A DNA stretch of 64,000 nucleotides from Anaerolineales bacterium (GTDB taxonomy: Bacteria > Chloroflexota > Anaerolineae > 4572-78 > J111): positions 1,054,001-1,118,000 of the forward strand of contig JABTUW010000004.1 in NCBI GenBank assembly GCA_015075185.1. Reading direction: 5' to 3'. Made by a program: the position numbers and the translations under genes. Within the stretch, counting starts at the first letter, position 1. Each line of letters begins with the position of its first letter. This document shows, in pieces, positions 26,006 through 34,588 of this stretch. Under the pieces are notes generated by a model. That model ran no database searches. It was given only the letters and a program-made list of their open reading frames with translations, and was not told the origin of the DNA.

Positions 26006-27094
26006 CTAGTCCAATAACCTTGACTTGGCCTGGTCTACCAGCACGGCCAGAATGATCACAATGCCGATGGCGATGAACTGCCAGAAGGCATTGATGCCCA
26101 GGATGACGAAGCCGTTGGTGATGACGGCGATGATCAGGGCGCCGATCAGGGTTCCGATGATCGTGCCCTCGCCGCCGAAGAGCGAAGCGCCGCCAATGAC
26201 CACGGCGGCAATCGAGGTGATCAGCAAGGCTTCGCCGGCGTTAGCTGCGCCGTTGGTAAAGCGCACGTTGTACACCAGGCCGGCCATAGCCGCCATGCCG
26301 GCCGACAGCATATAGATATTGATCGTGTGGCGCTGCACCGGGATACCGGCCCGCAGCGAGGCCTCTTTGTTGCCGCCAATGGCATAGGTATACAAGCCGA
26401 ATTTCGTCCGGGACAGCACCCAGTAGCAGGCAATCACCAAGATAATGCAGAAAGTCACCGGGTGGGGCAAGATACCGAGCACATCGCGTAGCTGCGCGGC
26501 ACTTAGACCGGCCGGTTGGTTCAGAAAAGTGATGCCGGCCTCCGGATGATAGTACAGCAAATAGCCGTTGCCAATCTGGCCCAGATTCTCGATAAAAATG
26601 GGCTGGGGCATGCCGCCGGAAAGGACAAAGCCAATTCCACGGGCGATACTATACATCCCCAGCGTGGCAATAAAGGGCGGCACATTCAGCCTGGCAATAA
26701 TCAAGCCGTTGACCAGGCCGGCGATCAAGCCCGAAACCAGCCCCGCCGCCATCCCGATGATCACGGCCAGAGGCATAGGCAGGGTCTGGCCGAGGCTCGA
26801 CATTACCAAGGCCCCAACCACCGAGGCCATGCCCATCACGAAACCGGTCGAGAGATCAATACCGGCCGCAAGGATCACGAAGGTCTGGCCCAGGGCCATA
26901 ATCAGCACGATGGCCATGTTAGCCAGGATGCTCTGCAGGTTGAAGGCGGAGAGGAACCCTTCCCCGATCAAGGAGAAGAAGACCAACAGGATTGCTAAGA
27001 ATAACCAAGCCCAGGCTTGCCCGATGGTCTGAACTGCACGACGTCCAGCGGACTGTGACGGTGCGGGCGAAGCAGTTAACTCCGAGACGTCCAT
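26006..27094 (-). CDS. Sugar ABC transporter permease (RbsC/FrcC-like)
   Basis: A 362-residue permease with about ten helices in the BPD_transp_2 family. Conserved features include AILAAGIDLSTGFVMGMASV, the G-rich VNGLIIARLNVPPFIATLGM region near residue 130 and, near the C-terminus, VVIGGASLFGGEGTIIGTLIGALI. The first 25 residues are hydrophilic. It is transcribed after the binding-protein gene across a 149-base gap filled with a palindromic repeat. It forms the membrane pore of the importer with the downstream ATPase. Confidence 0.9.
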   Translation of the reverse strand: MDVSELTASPAPSQSAGRRAVQTIGQAWAWLFLAILLVFFSLIGEGFLSAFNLQSILANMAIVLIMALGQTFVILAAGIDLSTGFVMGMASVVGALVMSSLGQTLPMPLAVIIGMAAGLVSGLIAGLVNGLIIARLNVPPFIATLGMYSIARGIGFVLSGGMPQPIFIENLGQIGNGYLLYYHPEAGITFLNQPAGLSAAQLRDVLGILPHPVTFCIILVIACYWVLSRTKFGLYTYAIGGNKEASLRAGIPVQRHTINIYMLSAGMAAMAGLVYNVRFTNGAANAGEALLITSIAAVVIGGASLFGGEGTIIGTLIGALIIAVITNGFVILGINAFWQFIAIGIVIILAVLVDQAKSRLLD

Positions 27095-27110
27095 ATCACT
27101 CCTATTATTG

Positions 27111-27200
27111 TGTTGGAAGGTTGGAGGTTGGAAGGTGGCAGGTTAGGAAGCTTAGTGTCTCTTTTCCTTTCCTCCAGCCTCCCAATCCTCCAGACTTTCA
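27111..27200. repeat. GGAAGGTTGG/CCTCCAGCC palindromic repeat, copy 1
   Basis: The gap between the binding-protein and permease genes holds runs of GTTGGAAGG/TTGGAGG on one side and CCTCCAGCC/CCAATCCTCC on the other, able to fold into an imperfect hairpin. Related sequences occur at 43579-43642 and 44686-44737. Confidence 0.55.
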
Positions 27201-27243
27201 AGGCTTACCCCAAGTTATTGAGTAGACATTCTAAGTTGGGCGC

Positions 27244-28494
27244 TTACTTGCTCTTGTAGATAGCGCCCTGAGCTTCCGGGGTATCCACGTTATCGCGGGT
27301 GATGACCACATAGCCGGTGGGCACACGCGGCGCAATGGCGCTCTCCCGGCCGGTCAGGGCCATATAGGCGTAGGCAACGGCAATCGTGCCAATGTCACCC
27401 GGCTTCTGGGCGATGACCATGTCTACCACCCCGTTGCGCAGGTCCTCTATCGCCGCCTCCGGCGCATCAAAGTTGGCCACCTTGACTACGCCAGCCAGCC
27501 CGGCATTGGAGACAGCCTGAGCCGCTCCACGTGCACTGAACAGGTTCGTCCCAAAAATCGCGTTCAGATCAGGCTCCCGTTGCAGCACCGCCGCGGTCTG
27601 TTCCGCCGCTATGGCCGAACTGTCGTCGTTGAAGTCCACGCCCACCAGCGTTACCGCTCCGCCAGTCGCCTCAATCGCCTCCTCGCAGCCTTGCTGCCGC
27701 TGGTCCGTCGTGCTGATGCCCGGCTTCACGTTTTGAATGTAGATCTTGCCCTTGCCGCCCATCCCCTCGATCAGGGCCTCGCAGGCTATCTTGCCGCCCA
27801 ACACGTTGTCCGAACCAACATACGACAGCGGGAACGTCACCGGTCCATCAACGTAGTTCCCATCACCTATGAACGTGTCTACCGAGATCACCTTGATCCC
27901 CGCATCAGACGCCCGCTTCATCGGCTCGACCATCGCCTGCTTGTCCGTCGCCGCGATCAGCAGCGCATCTATCCCCTTGGCGATCATCGCGTCCACAATC
28001 GGCGTCTGCAACGTCGCATCGAACTGCTCCGGTCCATCGGCCATGAACTCCATCCCCAACTTGTCGGCCATGGCCTTGGCCCCCTTCTCCATCGTGATGT
28101 AGAACCCGTCGTTCTTCACCCCATACGCCAACGCTACCGTGAATCGCTCCTCCGGCGCAGCCGGCGCGGCTGCTGGAGCGGCGCCAGCCAGGGCTGCTTC
28201 AGCCGCGGCCTTGGGTGGAATGCACAATTTCCAACCGGCTTCAATCACATTGACGTCGTCAATTTTGGCGTAGCTGCTATCGGTAGCGGCCATGGCATTC
28301 GTCGCATCAGCAATGGCCTGATAAGCCTGGGGATTGCCAAAAAACTTATCGGCAATCTTCGACAGCGAGTCCTCAGCCTGGACCGTCACATCCGTCTCGC
28401 AGGTAACCTCCTGAGCAAAACTCGCCACCGGATTTATAGCCAGAATCAAAGCCAAAATGGCCATGATACTGAACAGGTTTGCTATTCTTTTCAT
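27244..28494 (-). CDS. LysM-fused sugar-binding protein of an ABC importer
   Basis: A 416-residue secreted protein. After a Sec signal ending SFAQ (no lipobox Cys) there is a LysM-type module (about residues 33-95: VTVQAEDSLSKIADKFFGNPQAYQAIADATN and a closing WKLCIPP), an Ala/Pro linker, and a periplasmic-binding-protein fold (Peripla_BP_4, RbsB-like) from about residue 118 (RFTVALAYGVKNDGFYITMEKGAK). The LysM module would tether the receptor to peptidoglycan, replacing the usual lipid anchor; this role is inference. A strong AGGAG precedes the ATG. Preceded by the sugar kinase, followed by permease and ATPase. Confidence 0.88.
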   Translation of the reverse strand: MKRIANLFSIMAILALILAINPVASFAQEVTCETDVTVQAEDSLSKIADKFFGNPQAYQAIADATNAMAATDSSYAKIDDVNVIEAGWKLCIPPKAAAEAALAGAAPAAAPAAPEERFTVALAYGVKNDGFYITMEKGAKAMADKLGMEFMADGPEQFDATLQTPIVDAMIAKGIDALLIAATDKQAMVEPMKRASDAGIKVISVDTFIGDGNYVDGPVTFPLSYVGSDNVLGGKIACEALIEGMGGKGKIYIQNVKPGISTTDQRQQGCEEAIEATGGAVTLVGVDFNDDSSAIAAEQTAAVLQREPDLNAIFGTNLFSARGAAQAVSNAGLAGVVKVANFDAPEAAIEDLRNGVVDMVIAQKPGDIGTIAVAYAYMALTGRESAIAPRVPTGYVVITRDNVDTPEAQGAIYKSK

Positions 28495-28648
28495 TGTTCT
28501 GTCTCCTCTTACTTCCTTTTGATCAAGTCAGGACCAAAAGTTGGCCTATAGAAATAATGTTAATTTGTTGGGACAAGCAGTTAGCCTGTCCCGTCAGGAG
28601 CTTAGGGGCTTTTGTGGGTAGGCCCTCACCTCCTTCCACAATTGAATA

Positions 28649-29596
28649 TTAACCGACCCCTTCCCCCTTGATAAGGTCGAGAACTTCCTGACGAGTAGGC
28701 GTGCCTTCCATCGGCCCAAGTTTGGTCACGGCCAGCGCGCCAACGGCATTGGCAAAGCGGCCTGCTTCCGGCAAGCTGAGGCCATCCAGCAAAGCCACTG
28801 TAAATCCAGCGGAAAAGGCATCTCCGGCGCCGGTTGGATCAACTTCGGTCACAGGAAAACTCGATACTTCAAAATCGGCGTCGCCCTGAAAAATACGGCA
28901 GCCCTGCTCACCTTGCTTGAGCACAACCACTTTGCCTGCCGCCGCCCACCTGCGGCAACCTTCTTCGTCGCTGGCTGCGCCGGTCAGCATCATCGCCTCG
29001 GTCTTGCTCGGCAGAATTACATCAGCCCGCTCGATGACGGGGCGGCACAGCTCCCGCACCTCTTCCACTGTCAGCACTTCGGGCCGGATGTTGGGGTCAA
29101 AGCTGACCCGCGCTCCGGGGGGCAGGTAACGCATGGCCTGATAGCAGGCATCGCGGGCCGACGCAGTAATGGCCAAGTTGCAGCCGGTCAGGTGCAGCCA
29201 TTTGGCTTCTTTGAAATATTCAGGTTGAACGTAAGTGGGATTGAGCTGCCCGGCGGCGGCATGCCGCCAGTGGTAAATAAACTTGCGGCTGCCGTCGCTG
29301 AAGTAGGTGACGAAAGCGACCCCGGTCGTATGATCGGGCAAAATTTTACCGCAGGAGAAATCAACACCGTCGCGAGCGAAACGGTTGAGCAGACAGCGCC
29401 CAAAATCATCCTGCCCCAACGCGCCAATAAAGCCAGCCGAACGGCCCAGGCGGGCTACGGCGTCAATATAGATGGGCGTGTCGCCGCTGGGAAAAGGACC
29501 GGCGAAGGTGCCGCTTTGGTCCAGCGGCTCATCGCGATTAATACGCATGACCTCGACCAACAGAGTCCCCATTGAAATGACTTCGGGCAGCTTCAC
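28649..29596 (-). CDS. PfkB-family sugar kinase
   Basis: A 315-residue ribokinase-like enzyme. The PfkB signature DPTGAGDAFSAGF (catalytic Asp in GAGD) is near residue 240, and the N-terminal sugar-site motif is SGDTPIYIDAVARLG, close to ribokinase-type 'GGxxxNxAxxxxRLG'. The start is GTG 29596, served by GGGAGGA. It opens the four-gene sugar-uptake operon, so it should phosphorylate the imported sugar in the cytosol, as frcK does beside frcBCA in rhizobia. Fructokinase or 2-keto-3-deoxygluconate kinase activity are both possible. Confidence 0.85.
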   Translation of the reverse strand: MKLPEVISMGTLLVEVMRINRDEPLDQSGTFAGPFPSGDTPIYIDAVARLGRSAGFIGALGQDDFGRCLLNRFARDGVDFSCGKILPDHTTGVAFVTYFSDGSRKFIYHWRHAAAGQLNPTYVQPEYFKEAKWLHLTGCNLAITASARDACYQAMRYLPPGARVSFDPNIRPEVLTVEEVRELCRPVIERADVILPSKTEAMMLTGAASDEEGCRRWAAAGKVVVLKQGEQGCRIFQGDADFEVSSFPVTEVDPTGAGDAFSAGFTVALLDGLSLPEAGRFANAVGALAVTKLGPMEGTPTRQEVLDLIKGEGVG

Positions 29597-29643
29597 TGCT
29601 TCCTCCCTCTGAAGAATCGACGCTTCATGAGATTATTTTCACC

Positions 29644-29672
29644 AATATACTCTCAATTGATGGAATTGGCAA
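29644..29672 (-). promoter_or_regulatory. Promoter of the sugar kinase-ABC operon
   Basis: Minus strand TTGCCA (29672-29667), 17-base spacer, TATATT (29649-29644), about 48 bases upstream of the kinase GTG. Confidence 0.6.
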
Positions 29673-29735
29673 TAAAGTTGGGGCAATTTAACCGCTTAAA
29701 TGGATTTATTTGCGGGTTTATTCTCTGAGAAGAGA

Positions 29736-29760
29736 GTGAAAAAGTGCGCTTTTTTACTCC
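29736..29760 (-). terminator. Hairpin after the Ser/Thr kinase gene
   Basis: AGTGAAAAAG / CTTTTTTACT arms around TGCG, 15 bases downstream of the kinase stop. The T tract is inside the stem, so function as a terminator is likely but not certain. Confidence 0.45.
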
Positions 29761-29774
29761 TAGCTTTGAAGGGT

Positions 29775-32156
29775 TTATTGGATCGTAATCGTTACCGGTA
29801 CATCCGAACTGGAACCATCTCTCTTAACGACGCGGAGGGTGTACGTGGTGGTAGCATTGGGACAGACCTGGCGACTGTCCTGGCCGGTCACTGGTCCACC
29901 ATCCAGGTAGACTGCGCTGACATTCTCCACGCTCCAACTCAGAATGGCACAGCCGCCCGCGCTCAGGGTGGTGCGGTCAGCCTGAAAGATGATGGCAGGT
30001 GACGAGGTCGGAACGGCGGTCGGGGGCAGGGTACCTTCAATGCTGCCGAGGTCATCCACGTAAATTGTCCCACTGCCGCTAAAATCATCCGAGCCATCGT
30101 CGAGGACCAACGCCTGAAAAGTAAGGGGGTAATCTATAACCCCGTTGCTGGGGCCGTCAATATGTCCGGCCGGCCAGGGCTGGGTTGGGCTGAGGAAGGC
30201 CGTCATCTGCTGCCAGCCGGTATGCTTAATCTGGCCAAAGGAAAACTGCCAGGTTTCACCCGCGCTATCCTTGACCCAGATATTCAAAAAGTGGCCAGCC
30301 CCATCCCCGTACACCCAAGCCGTAATCTGATTGGGTTTGCCTCCCAAAGCCTGCGACCACAAGAAGACCACGTAGTCGTTATTAGGGGTCGAAAATTTGT
30401 AATCCAGTTTCCCGGCGTAATCGCCGCTGTGAACCTCAGCCGTTGATTGCTCAAATGTCCCGTTCGGCTCGTCTCCCCGCCGCCATGTCAAGGAAGTTTC
30501 AAAATCATTAAATGTACCTCTGGGAGCCGCAGCCTGAGCCTGGGCAACCTGGGCAGACCTGGCCTGAGCGGTTGCCGCAGCCTGGGCTTGAGCAGTCTGC
30601 GTGGCCTGGGCGGCAGCAGTGGCCGTAGCCGCATTTGCCGCTGCTGCTGCCTCTGCTGTCACCTGGGCGACCGCCGTTTGAGTGACGTTGGCCTGCTCTG
30701 CGGCCACAGCAGTTGCCTGAGCTGCCGCTGTTTGGGTCGCCCCAGCTTCCAGTGCCGCTGCCGTAGCTGTCGCCGCTGCCTGGGCCACTGCGGTGACAGT
30801 TGCACCCACAGCCACCTGCACCCCGGCGATGAGTTCGGCATCGCGGGTCAGTTGAGCGGCTGTCGCTTCAGCCATAACCGTAGCCGCTTGAGCGGTTTGG
30901 GTGGGCGCGGTCACAGCGGCGGCTGCCACCGCTTGGGCGCTCGCTGTGCCGGTGGCGCTGGCTACGGCGGTTTCAGTGGCGTTGATAGCAGCGGCTGTTG
31001 TCATAGCGATTTGCTGCTGCACCTGATCTGTTGACGAGCGGCTACGGCTATAGAGAAAAGCACCTACAGCAATCCCGACCAAAATCAGCAGCAGAAGCAG
31101 TCCCCCGCCGGCCAGGAGCGGCAGCATTGATCTTTTCTGCACCGGCGGCGTTTGGATGACCGTAGCCGGATGCGGGGCAGGAGCCAGGGTGACTCCCACC
31201 GGCGAAAGAGGACCGGAAGGAGGTTTTATCCGCACCGGGAAATGCTCGGTGGTGTGATCCATTTCTTTAATTTGCGGGCGCGGCGCAACGGTGGGTAGGG
31301 GCAGGTACTCTTCCCCAGGGGCCAGGTTCACCGCCTCCCGGAGCGCGGTGGCCATTTCACCGGCCCGTTGATAGCGTTCAGCCGGGTCTTTGGCCATCGC
31401 TTTGAGGATGACTTGCTCCACACTGGCGGGCAGGTTGGGCACAACGCGGCGCGGCGGGGGAATAGGTTCGCTGATATGCTTGAGGATGATGACAAAGGGG
31501 GTGTCGGCGTCAAAGGGCACAGCGCCGGTGACCATCTCGTAGAGCATGACCCCCAGGGAGTAAATATCGCTGCGCTCGTCGCCGTGCTGGCCCTGCCCCT
31601 GCTCCGGCGACATGTAGGCCGGCGTGCCGGACAGAGCGCCGGTTTGGGTGTACTGCGTCCCGCCGATGATCCGGGTAATCCCAAAGTCGGTCAACACGAT
31701 CTGTCCCTGCTGGTTAATCATCACGTTGGCCGGCTTGAGATCGCGATGAACCATTTGACGGGCGTGGGCATAATCAATGGCGCTGCATAGGGCAATAAAA
31801 ATGCGGGCAATTTCTTTCAGGCTAAAAGGCTGACCGGCTGCTTTGCGGGCCTGCAGCTCATCTTTAAGGGTGGGGCCATCAATGAACTCCATAGCCATGA
31901 AGTAGATGTCGTCTTCGCGGTCAAAATCGAAGGCCTGGACAATGTTAGGATGGCGCAGTTTACCGACAGCCAGGGCCTCGCGCTCAAAGCGGGCCACAAA
32001 ATTCTTTTCTTCGATCATGTGGCTGTGCAGCACTTTGATGCTGACATAACGATTCAGACCGGGCTGATAGGCCTTATAGACCTCGGCCATGCCGCCGCGG
32101 CCCAAGCGGGCTACAATCCGATATTTGCCCAAGGTTCTACCAATGAGAGTTGCCAT
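29775..32156 (-). CDS. Membrane Ser/Thr protein kinase with extracellular stalk, CBM-like and Ig-like domains
   Basis: A 793-residue PknB-type kinase. The cytosolic kinase domain (1-270) has GRGGMAEVYKAY, the ATP Lys in VSIKVLH, HRDLKPANV, DFGITR and AYMSPEQGQ. A Pro-rich linker leads to one helix near 345-370 (LLAGGGLLLLLILVGIAVGAF). Outside is a stalk of about 160 residues made almost only of Ala, Thr, Gln and Val (AAATATAAALEAGATQTAAA). Then a CBM-like jelly roll (TFNDFETSLTWRRG ... YGDGAGHFLNIWVKD) and a short Ig-like end domain. It probably senses envelope carbohydrate or strain and signals inward; this is inference. Confidence 0.88.
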   Translation of the reverse strand: MATLIGRTLGKYRIVARLGRGGMAEVYKAYQPGLNRYVSIKVLHSHMIEEKNFVARFEREALAVGKLRHPNIVQAFDFDREDDIYFMAMEFIDGPTLKDELQARKAAGQPFSLKEIARIFIALCSAIDYAHARQMVHRDLKPANVMINQQGQIVLTDFGITRIIGGTQYTQTGALSGTPAYMSPEQGQGQHGDERSDIYSLGVMLYEMVTGAVPFDADTPFVIILKHISEPIPPPRRVVPNLPASVEQVILKAMAKDPAERYQRAGEMATALREAVNLAPGEEYLPLPTVAPRPQIKEMDHTTEHFPVRIKPPSGPLSPVGVTLAPAPHPATVIQTPPVQKRSMLPLLAGGGLLLLLILVGIAVGAFLYSRSRSSTDQVQQQIAMTTAAAINATETAVASATGTASAQAVAAAAVTAPTQTAQAATVMAEATAAQLTRDAELIAGVQVAVGATVTAVAQAAATATAAALEAGATQTAAAQATAVAAEQANVTQTAVAQVTAEAAAAANAATATAAAQATQTAQAQAAATAQARSAQVAQAQAAAPRGTFNDFETSLTWRRGDEPNGTFEQSTAEVHSGDYAGKLDYKFSTPNNDYVVFLWSQALGGKPNQITAWVYGDGAGHFLNIWVKDSAGETWQFSFGQIKHTGWQQMTAFLSPTQPWPAGHIDGPSNGVIDYPLTFQALVLDDGSDDFSGSGTIYVDDLGSIEGTLPPTAVPTSSPAIIFQADRTTLSAGGCAILSWSVENVSAVYLDGGPVTGQDSRQVCPNATTTYTLRVVKRDGSSSDVPVTITIQ

Positions 32157-32283
32157 ATTTCACTTCGAATTAAAGAATGAGGATTGGAATTTAGGGTTGT
32201 TGATTAAGTCACTTGCCAATCTCGTTTCCACACCAAGTGTGATAAACAGGATAGACACGAGCTTGCAAGGCCGATTATGGCTC

Positions 32284-32314
32284 ATTATAACATAAAAATG
32301 GTTTAGCGAGACAA
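32284..32314 (-). promoter_or_regulatory. Extended -10 promoter candidate of the kinase gene
   Basis: Minus strand TGTTATAATG: TATAAT (32289-32284) with an upstream TG, and a weaker TTGTCT at 32314-32309 with 19-base spacing. About 128 bases before the kinase ATG. Confidence 0.4.
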
Positions 32315-32359
32315 TGGATAGGACTTTTGGGTTGGTTTAAACAAGGTTAGGATGTGTGC

Positions 32360-33103
32360 TTACTGCTGGCAAGCCAGGCATAGGCTCTCGGCTCGAATGG
32401 AGGCGTGGCAGTGAGTGCCTTCGGCGAGCACCCAATCGAAACCGGCGCAGTGGGCCAGGGCGCACAAACGACCATACCGGCTCTGGTCAACCGGCCAGAG
32501 GGTTAAATCAATCGCCCGGCCTTCGTAATGGAGAGAATAGCGAGCGGCTGGCTTTGACTCGGGCGGGTCATGCTCCAGCAGCGAGTCGTAGGCATCAGAA
32601 ACTCTTAATTGATAGGCTCCCCCCCACTCACCTTGAATGAGCTGGTTTAAGCGAGAGAGAGGCAGAATCATGGCCGGATGCGCCAGAATGTCTTCCGTAT
32701 CGAAAGGAGGCGCTTCTTCCCGTTTGTAAACGATGGTCGGGTCCACAATACCGACAAGCTGATTGTAGCCGCACGAGCTGCGTTCCAGGTGGCACAGCAT
32801 TGACGTCGAGGCGGACCGTTCGGTTTCGGTGTAACTGCCACTGGCAGCAATATGTTCCCCTACGGCTAATTCAGGCTGGAGACAGGCCGGTTCCGGGATT
32901 GCCCTGACAGGAGGTACAGGGAGCAGATAACTTACCGGCGCAGTAGGTAGGGTAGGTTGCACAGTTGCCGGTGGTGCGACGACTGGAGGCGGCAGAACGT
33001 CAACCCCTGGCTGGCTTACAGGCGGTGGGGATAGATCAACACGAATGCAGGCGAGCGTGGCCAAGGCTAAGACAAGGACAACAAATTGAAATTTAAGGAT
33101 CAC
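32360..33103 (-). CDS. Lipoprotein with Hedgehog-signalling-domain-like fold
   Basis: A lipoprotein of about 247 residues. GTG 33103 gives the signal VILKFQFVVLVLALATLAC with Cys19 as the lipobox; the longer reading to 33160 only translates an AT-rich repeat. After a Pro-rich linker, residues 115-247 follow the metazoan Hedgehog N-terminal domain: GIVDPTIVYKREE, LRVSDAYDSLLEHD, SLHYEGRAIDLT, RYGRLCALAHCAGFDWVLAEGTHCHASI. Zinc-site residues of Sonic hedgehog (His, Asp, His) are matched by His192, Asp199 and His233, with Glu228 as the catalytic-like residue. The fold is that of M15/LAS peptidases, so a cell-wall zinc peptidase is likely (inference). Confidence 0.78.
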   Translation of the reverse strand: MILKFQFVVLVLALATLACIRVDLSPPPVSQPGVDVLPPPVVAPPATVQPTLPTAPVSYLLPVPPVRAIPEPACLQPELAVGEHIAASGSYTETERSASTSMLCHLERSSCGYNQLVGIVDPTIVYKREEAPPFDTEDILAHPAMILPLSRLNQLIQGEWGGAYQLRVSDAYDSLLEHDPPESKPAARYSLHYEGRAIDLTLWPVDQSRYGRLCALAHCAGFDWVLAEGTHCHASIRAESLCLACQQ

Positions 33104-33111
33104 GTACCGAC

Positions 33112-33215
33112 CATAAATTGTGAATAATGAATTGTGAATAATGAATTGTGAACGATTCAAGAGAAAGCATTATTCCATTCACAATTTTCAATTGGCTATT
33201 CACAATTTTTCCAAG
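33112..33215. repeat. AT-rich TTGTGAATAATGAA repeat cluster
   Basis: Two direct copies of ATTGTGAATAATGA followed by inverted copies (TTCACAATTTTCAATTGG, ATTCACAATTTTT). Together they can form a long hairpin between two minus-strand genes. Confidence 0.6.
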
Positions 33216-33236
33216 TGCGGTCCTAAAAAAACACAG

Positions 33237-34526
33237 TCACTCATCGCCATAATAATCATCCACTCCTCCGGACGCGCCGACCTGCCAGGATTTGCCCGGC
33301 TGCCAGGGGAACCACTTCTGGCCATCGTGGCTGCTGCTCAAAAGAAAGCTTCCCGTCGCTGCCCGGCCCTGACCGGAGATGTCATACACATAGACCACAC
33401 CTTGAGTCGGGTCGGTCAAATACGAGGTGACCAGGAGCCGGCCATCCTGGGTCCAGCGCGGCCAGTCCAGGGCCGAATTGGGCGGCGGGTCGAGCAAGGT
33501 CAACCCGCCATCGGCCAAACGCACCAGGCCGACCGTAGGGCAGGGATCACAGTTTTGCAGGCGATTGACCACCAGCGCCAGGTAGAGGCCATCCGGCGAC
33601 CAGACCGCGCCGCCAACTACATCAATTTGGTCGTCATCCTCTAACAAAACCCGGCTGTTCGTACCATCGGCGCTGATCGTGTAGAGCGTGATCTTCTCGG
33701 TAATGGCAATCTGCGCGCCATCCGGCGAAAAGCTTTCGCTGACCGTCGGCAACAGCAGGCGGCGGATCAGTTGCTTGTAGCCCAACGTATCCTGGACAAA
33801 GCGGCGGCTGGCGCTGGAAACAGCCGTAGGAGTCCCGGCGGGTAAGGCCGGCAATGATCCAGTGGCGGGCAAAATAGTGGCCGCTGCCAGCCCGACGGCA
33901 AGAGGGGTAGGAACAGGCAGTCTTGAGGTCCCTACGCCTGGGTTGCCGCTGTTTGATTGAACCAGCAGGCCGGGAATGGTGACGACCGGGATGTTGCCGG
34001 TAACGTTGTAACTGCGCACGACCTGACCGGATACCCAGGCTAAAGAGCCGCCGGGAGCAGCCACCAGCCACCAGGAGGAGTCATTGTTGCGCCCAACAAT
34101 TTCCATACTTTCACCTTTAGCCATCCGGCCAACTTTGAAGTAATTATCGCCGGGGCCACTGCGCAAGTTGACACCCCCTTCAGAGGCCAGCACAATCGGC
34201 CGGGGCGGCGGCGGAGGCGGGATAGGGGTTGGGGTGGGAACATAAGGCGCATTGGCCCGGATGGCAATCACCTTGCCGGTCAGCAAGTCTACCCGCTGTT
34301 GCAGCAGGGCGATGTCGGCGGGAACCTCCGAGGCTCGAACTGAAGCGTCCGGCGCTGATGGAGCCAATTCCTGGCTTAGGCCCAGGCTTACCACATTGGC
34401 CACGACGCAGATACCACAGAACAGCAGCAGCAGCGCCACTCCACTAAAGCTAAGGAACAATCCTATCTGAGCGCCACAGCCGCCCATGACTAATCTGCCA
34501 AGCTTGGTCTGCCAAAATGGGTGCAT
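33237..34526 (-). CDS. Membrane-anchored SH3b plus beta-propeller protein (paralogue 1)
   Basis: A 429-residue protein: one N-terminal helix (GLFLSFSGVALLLLFCGICVVANVV), a Pro-rich stretch, a bacterial SH3 domain (about 115-180: GGVNLRSGPGDNYFKVGRMAKGESMEIVGR) and a C-terminal PD40/TolB-like propeller with repeats such as VSESFSPDGAQIAITEKITLY, GGAVWSPDGLYLALV and PRWTQDGRLLVTSY. The N-terminal MGGCGAQIGL and the whole layout match the next gene upstream, so this is a tandem duplication. SH3b domains usually bind peptidoglycan; the propeller ligand is unknown. Confidence 0.82.
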   Translation of the reverse strand: MHPFWQTKLGRLVMGGCGAQIGLFLSFSGVALLLLFCGICVVANVVSLGLSQELAPSAPDASVRASEVPADIALLQQRVDLLTGKVIAIRANAPYVPTPTPIPPPPPPRPIVLASEGGVNLRSGPGDNYFKVGRMAKGESMEIVGRNNDSSWWLVAAPGGSLAWVSGQVVRSYNVTGNIPVVTIPGLLVQSNSGNPGVGTSRLPVPTPLAVGLAAATILPATGSLPALPAGTPTAVSSASRRFVQDTLGYKQLIRRLLLPTVSESFSPDGAQIAITEKITLYTISADGTNSRVLLEDDDQIDVVGGAVWSPDGLYLALVVNRLQNCDPCPTVGLVRLADGGLTLLDPPPNSALDWPRWTQDGRLLVTSYLTDPTQGVVYVYDISGQGRAATGSFLLSSSHDGQKWFPWQPGKSWQVGASGGVDDYYGDE

Positions 34527-34547
34527 TGGTTCTATCCCAAAATATCC

Positions 34548-34580
34548 AGACCCTAAAGGTCTTAGAGACCTTTAGGGTCT
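34548..34580. repeat. 33-bp palindrome family A, copy 1
   Basis: Arms AGACCCTAAAGGTC / GACCTTTAGGGTCT around TTAGA. Other copies: 39610-39642, 50946-50978, 52318-52347 and a variant at 53599-53631. Confidence 0.85.
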
Positions 34581-34588
34581 TACAACTT

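Noticed and set aside
33104..33160. ATG 33160 as start of the Hedgehog-like lipoprotein
   Set aside because: The extra 19 residues are translated from the AT-rich TTGTGAATAATGAA repeat and place a hydrophilic segment before the lipoprotein signal.
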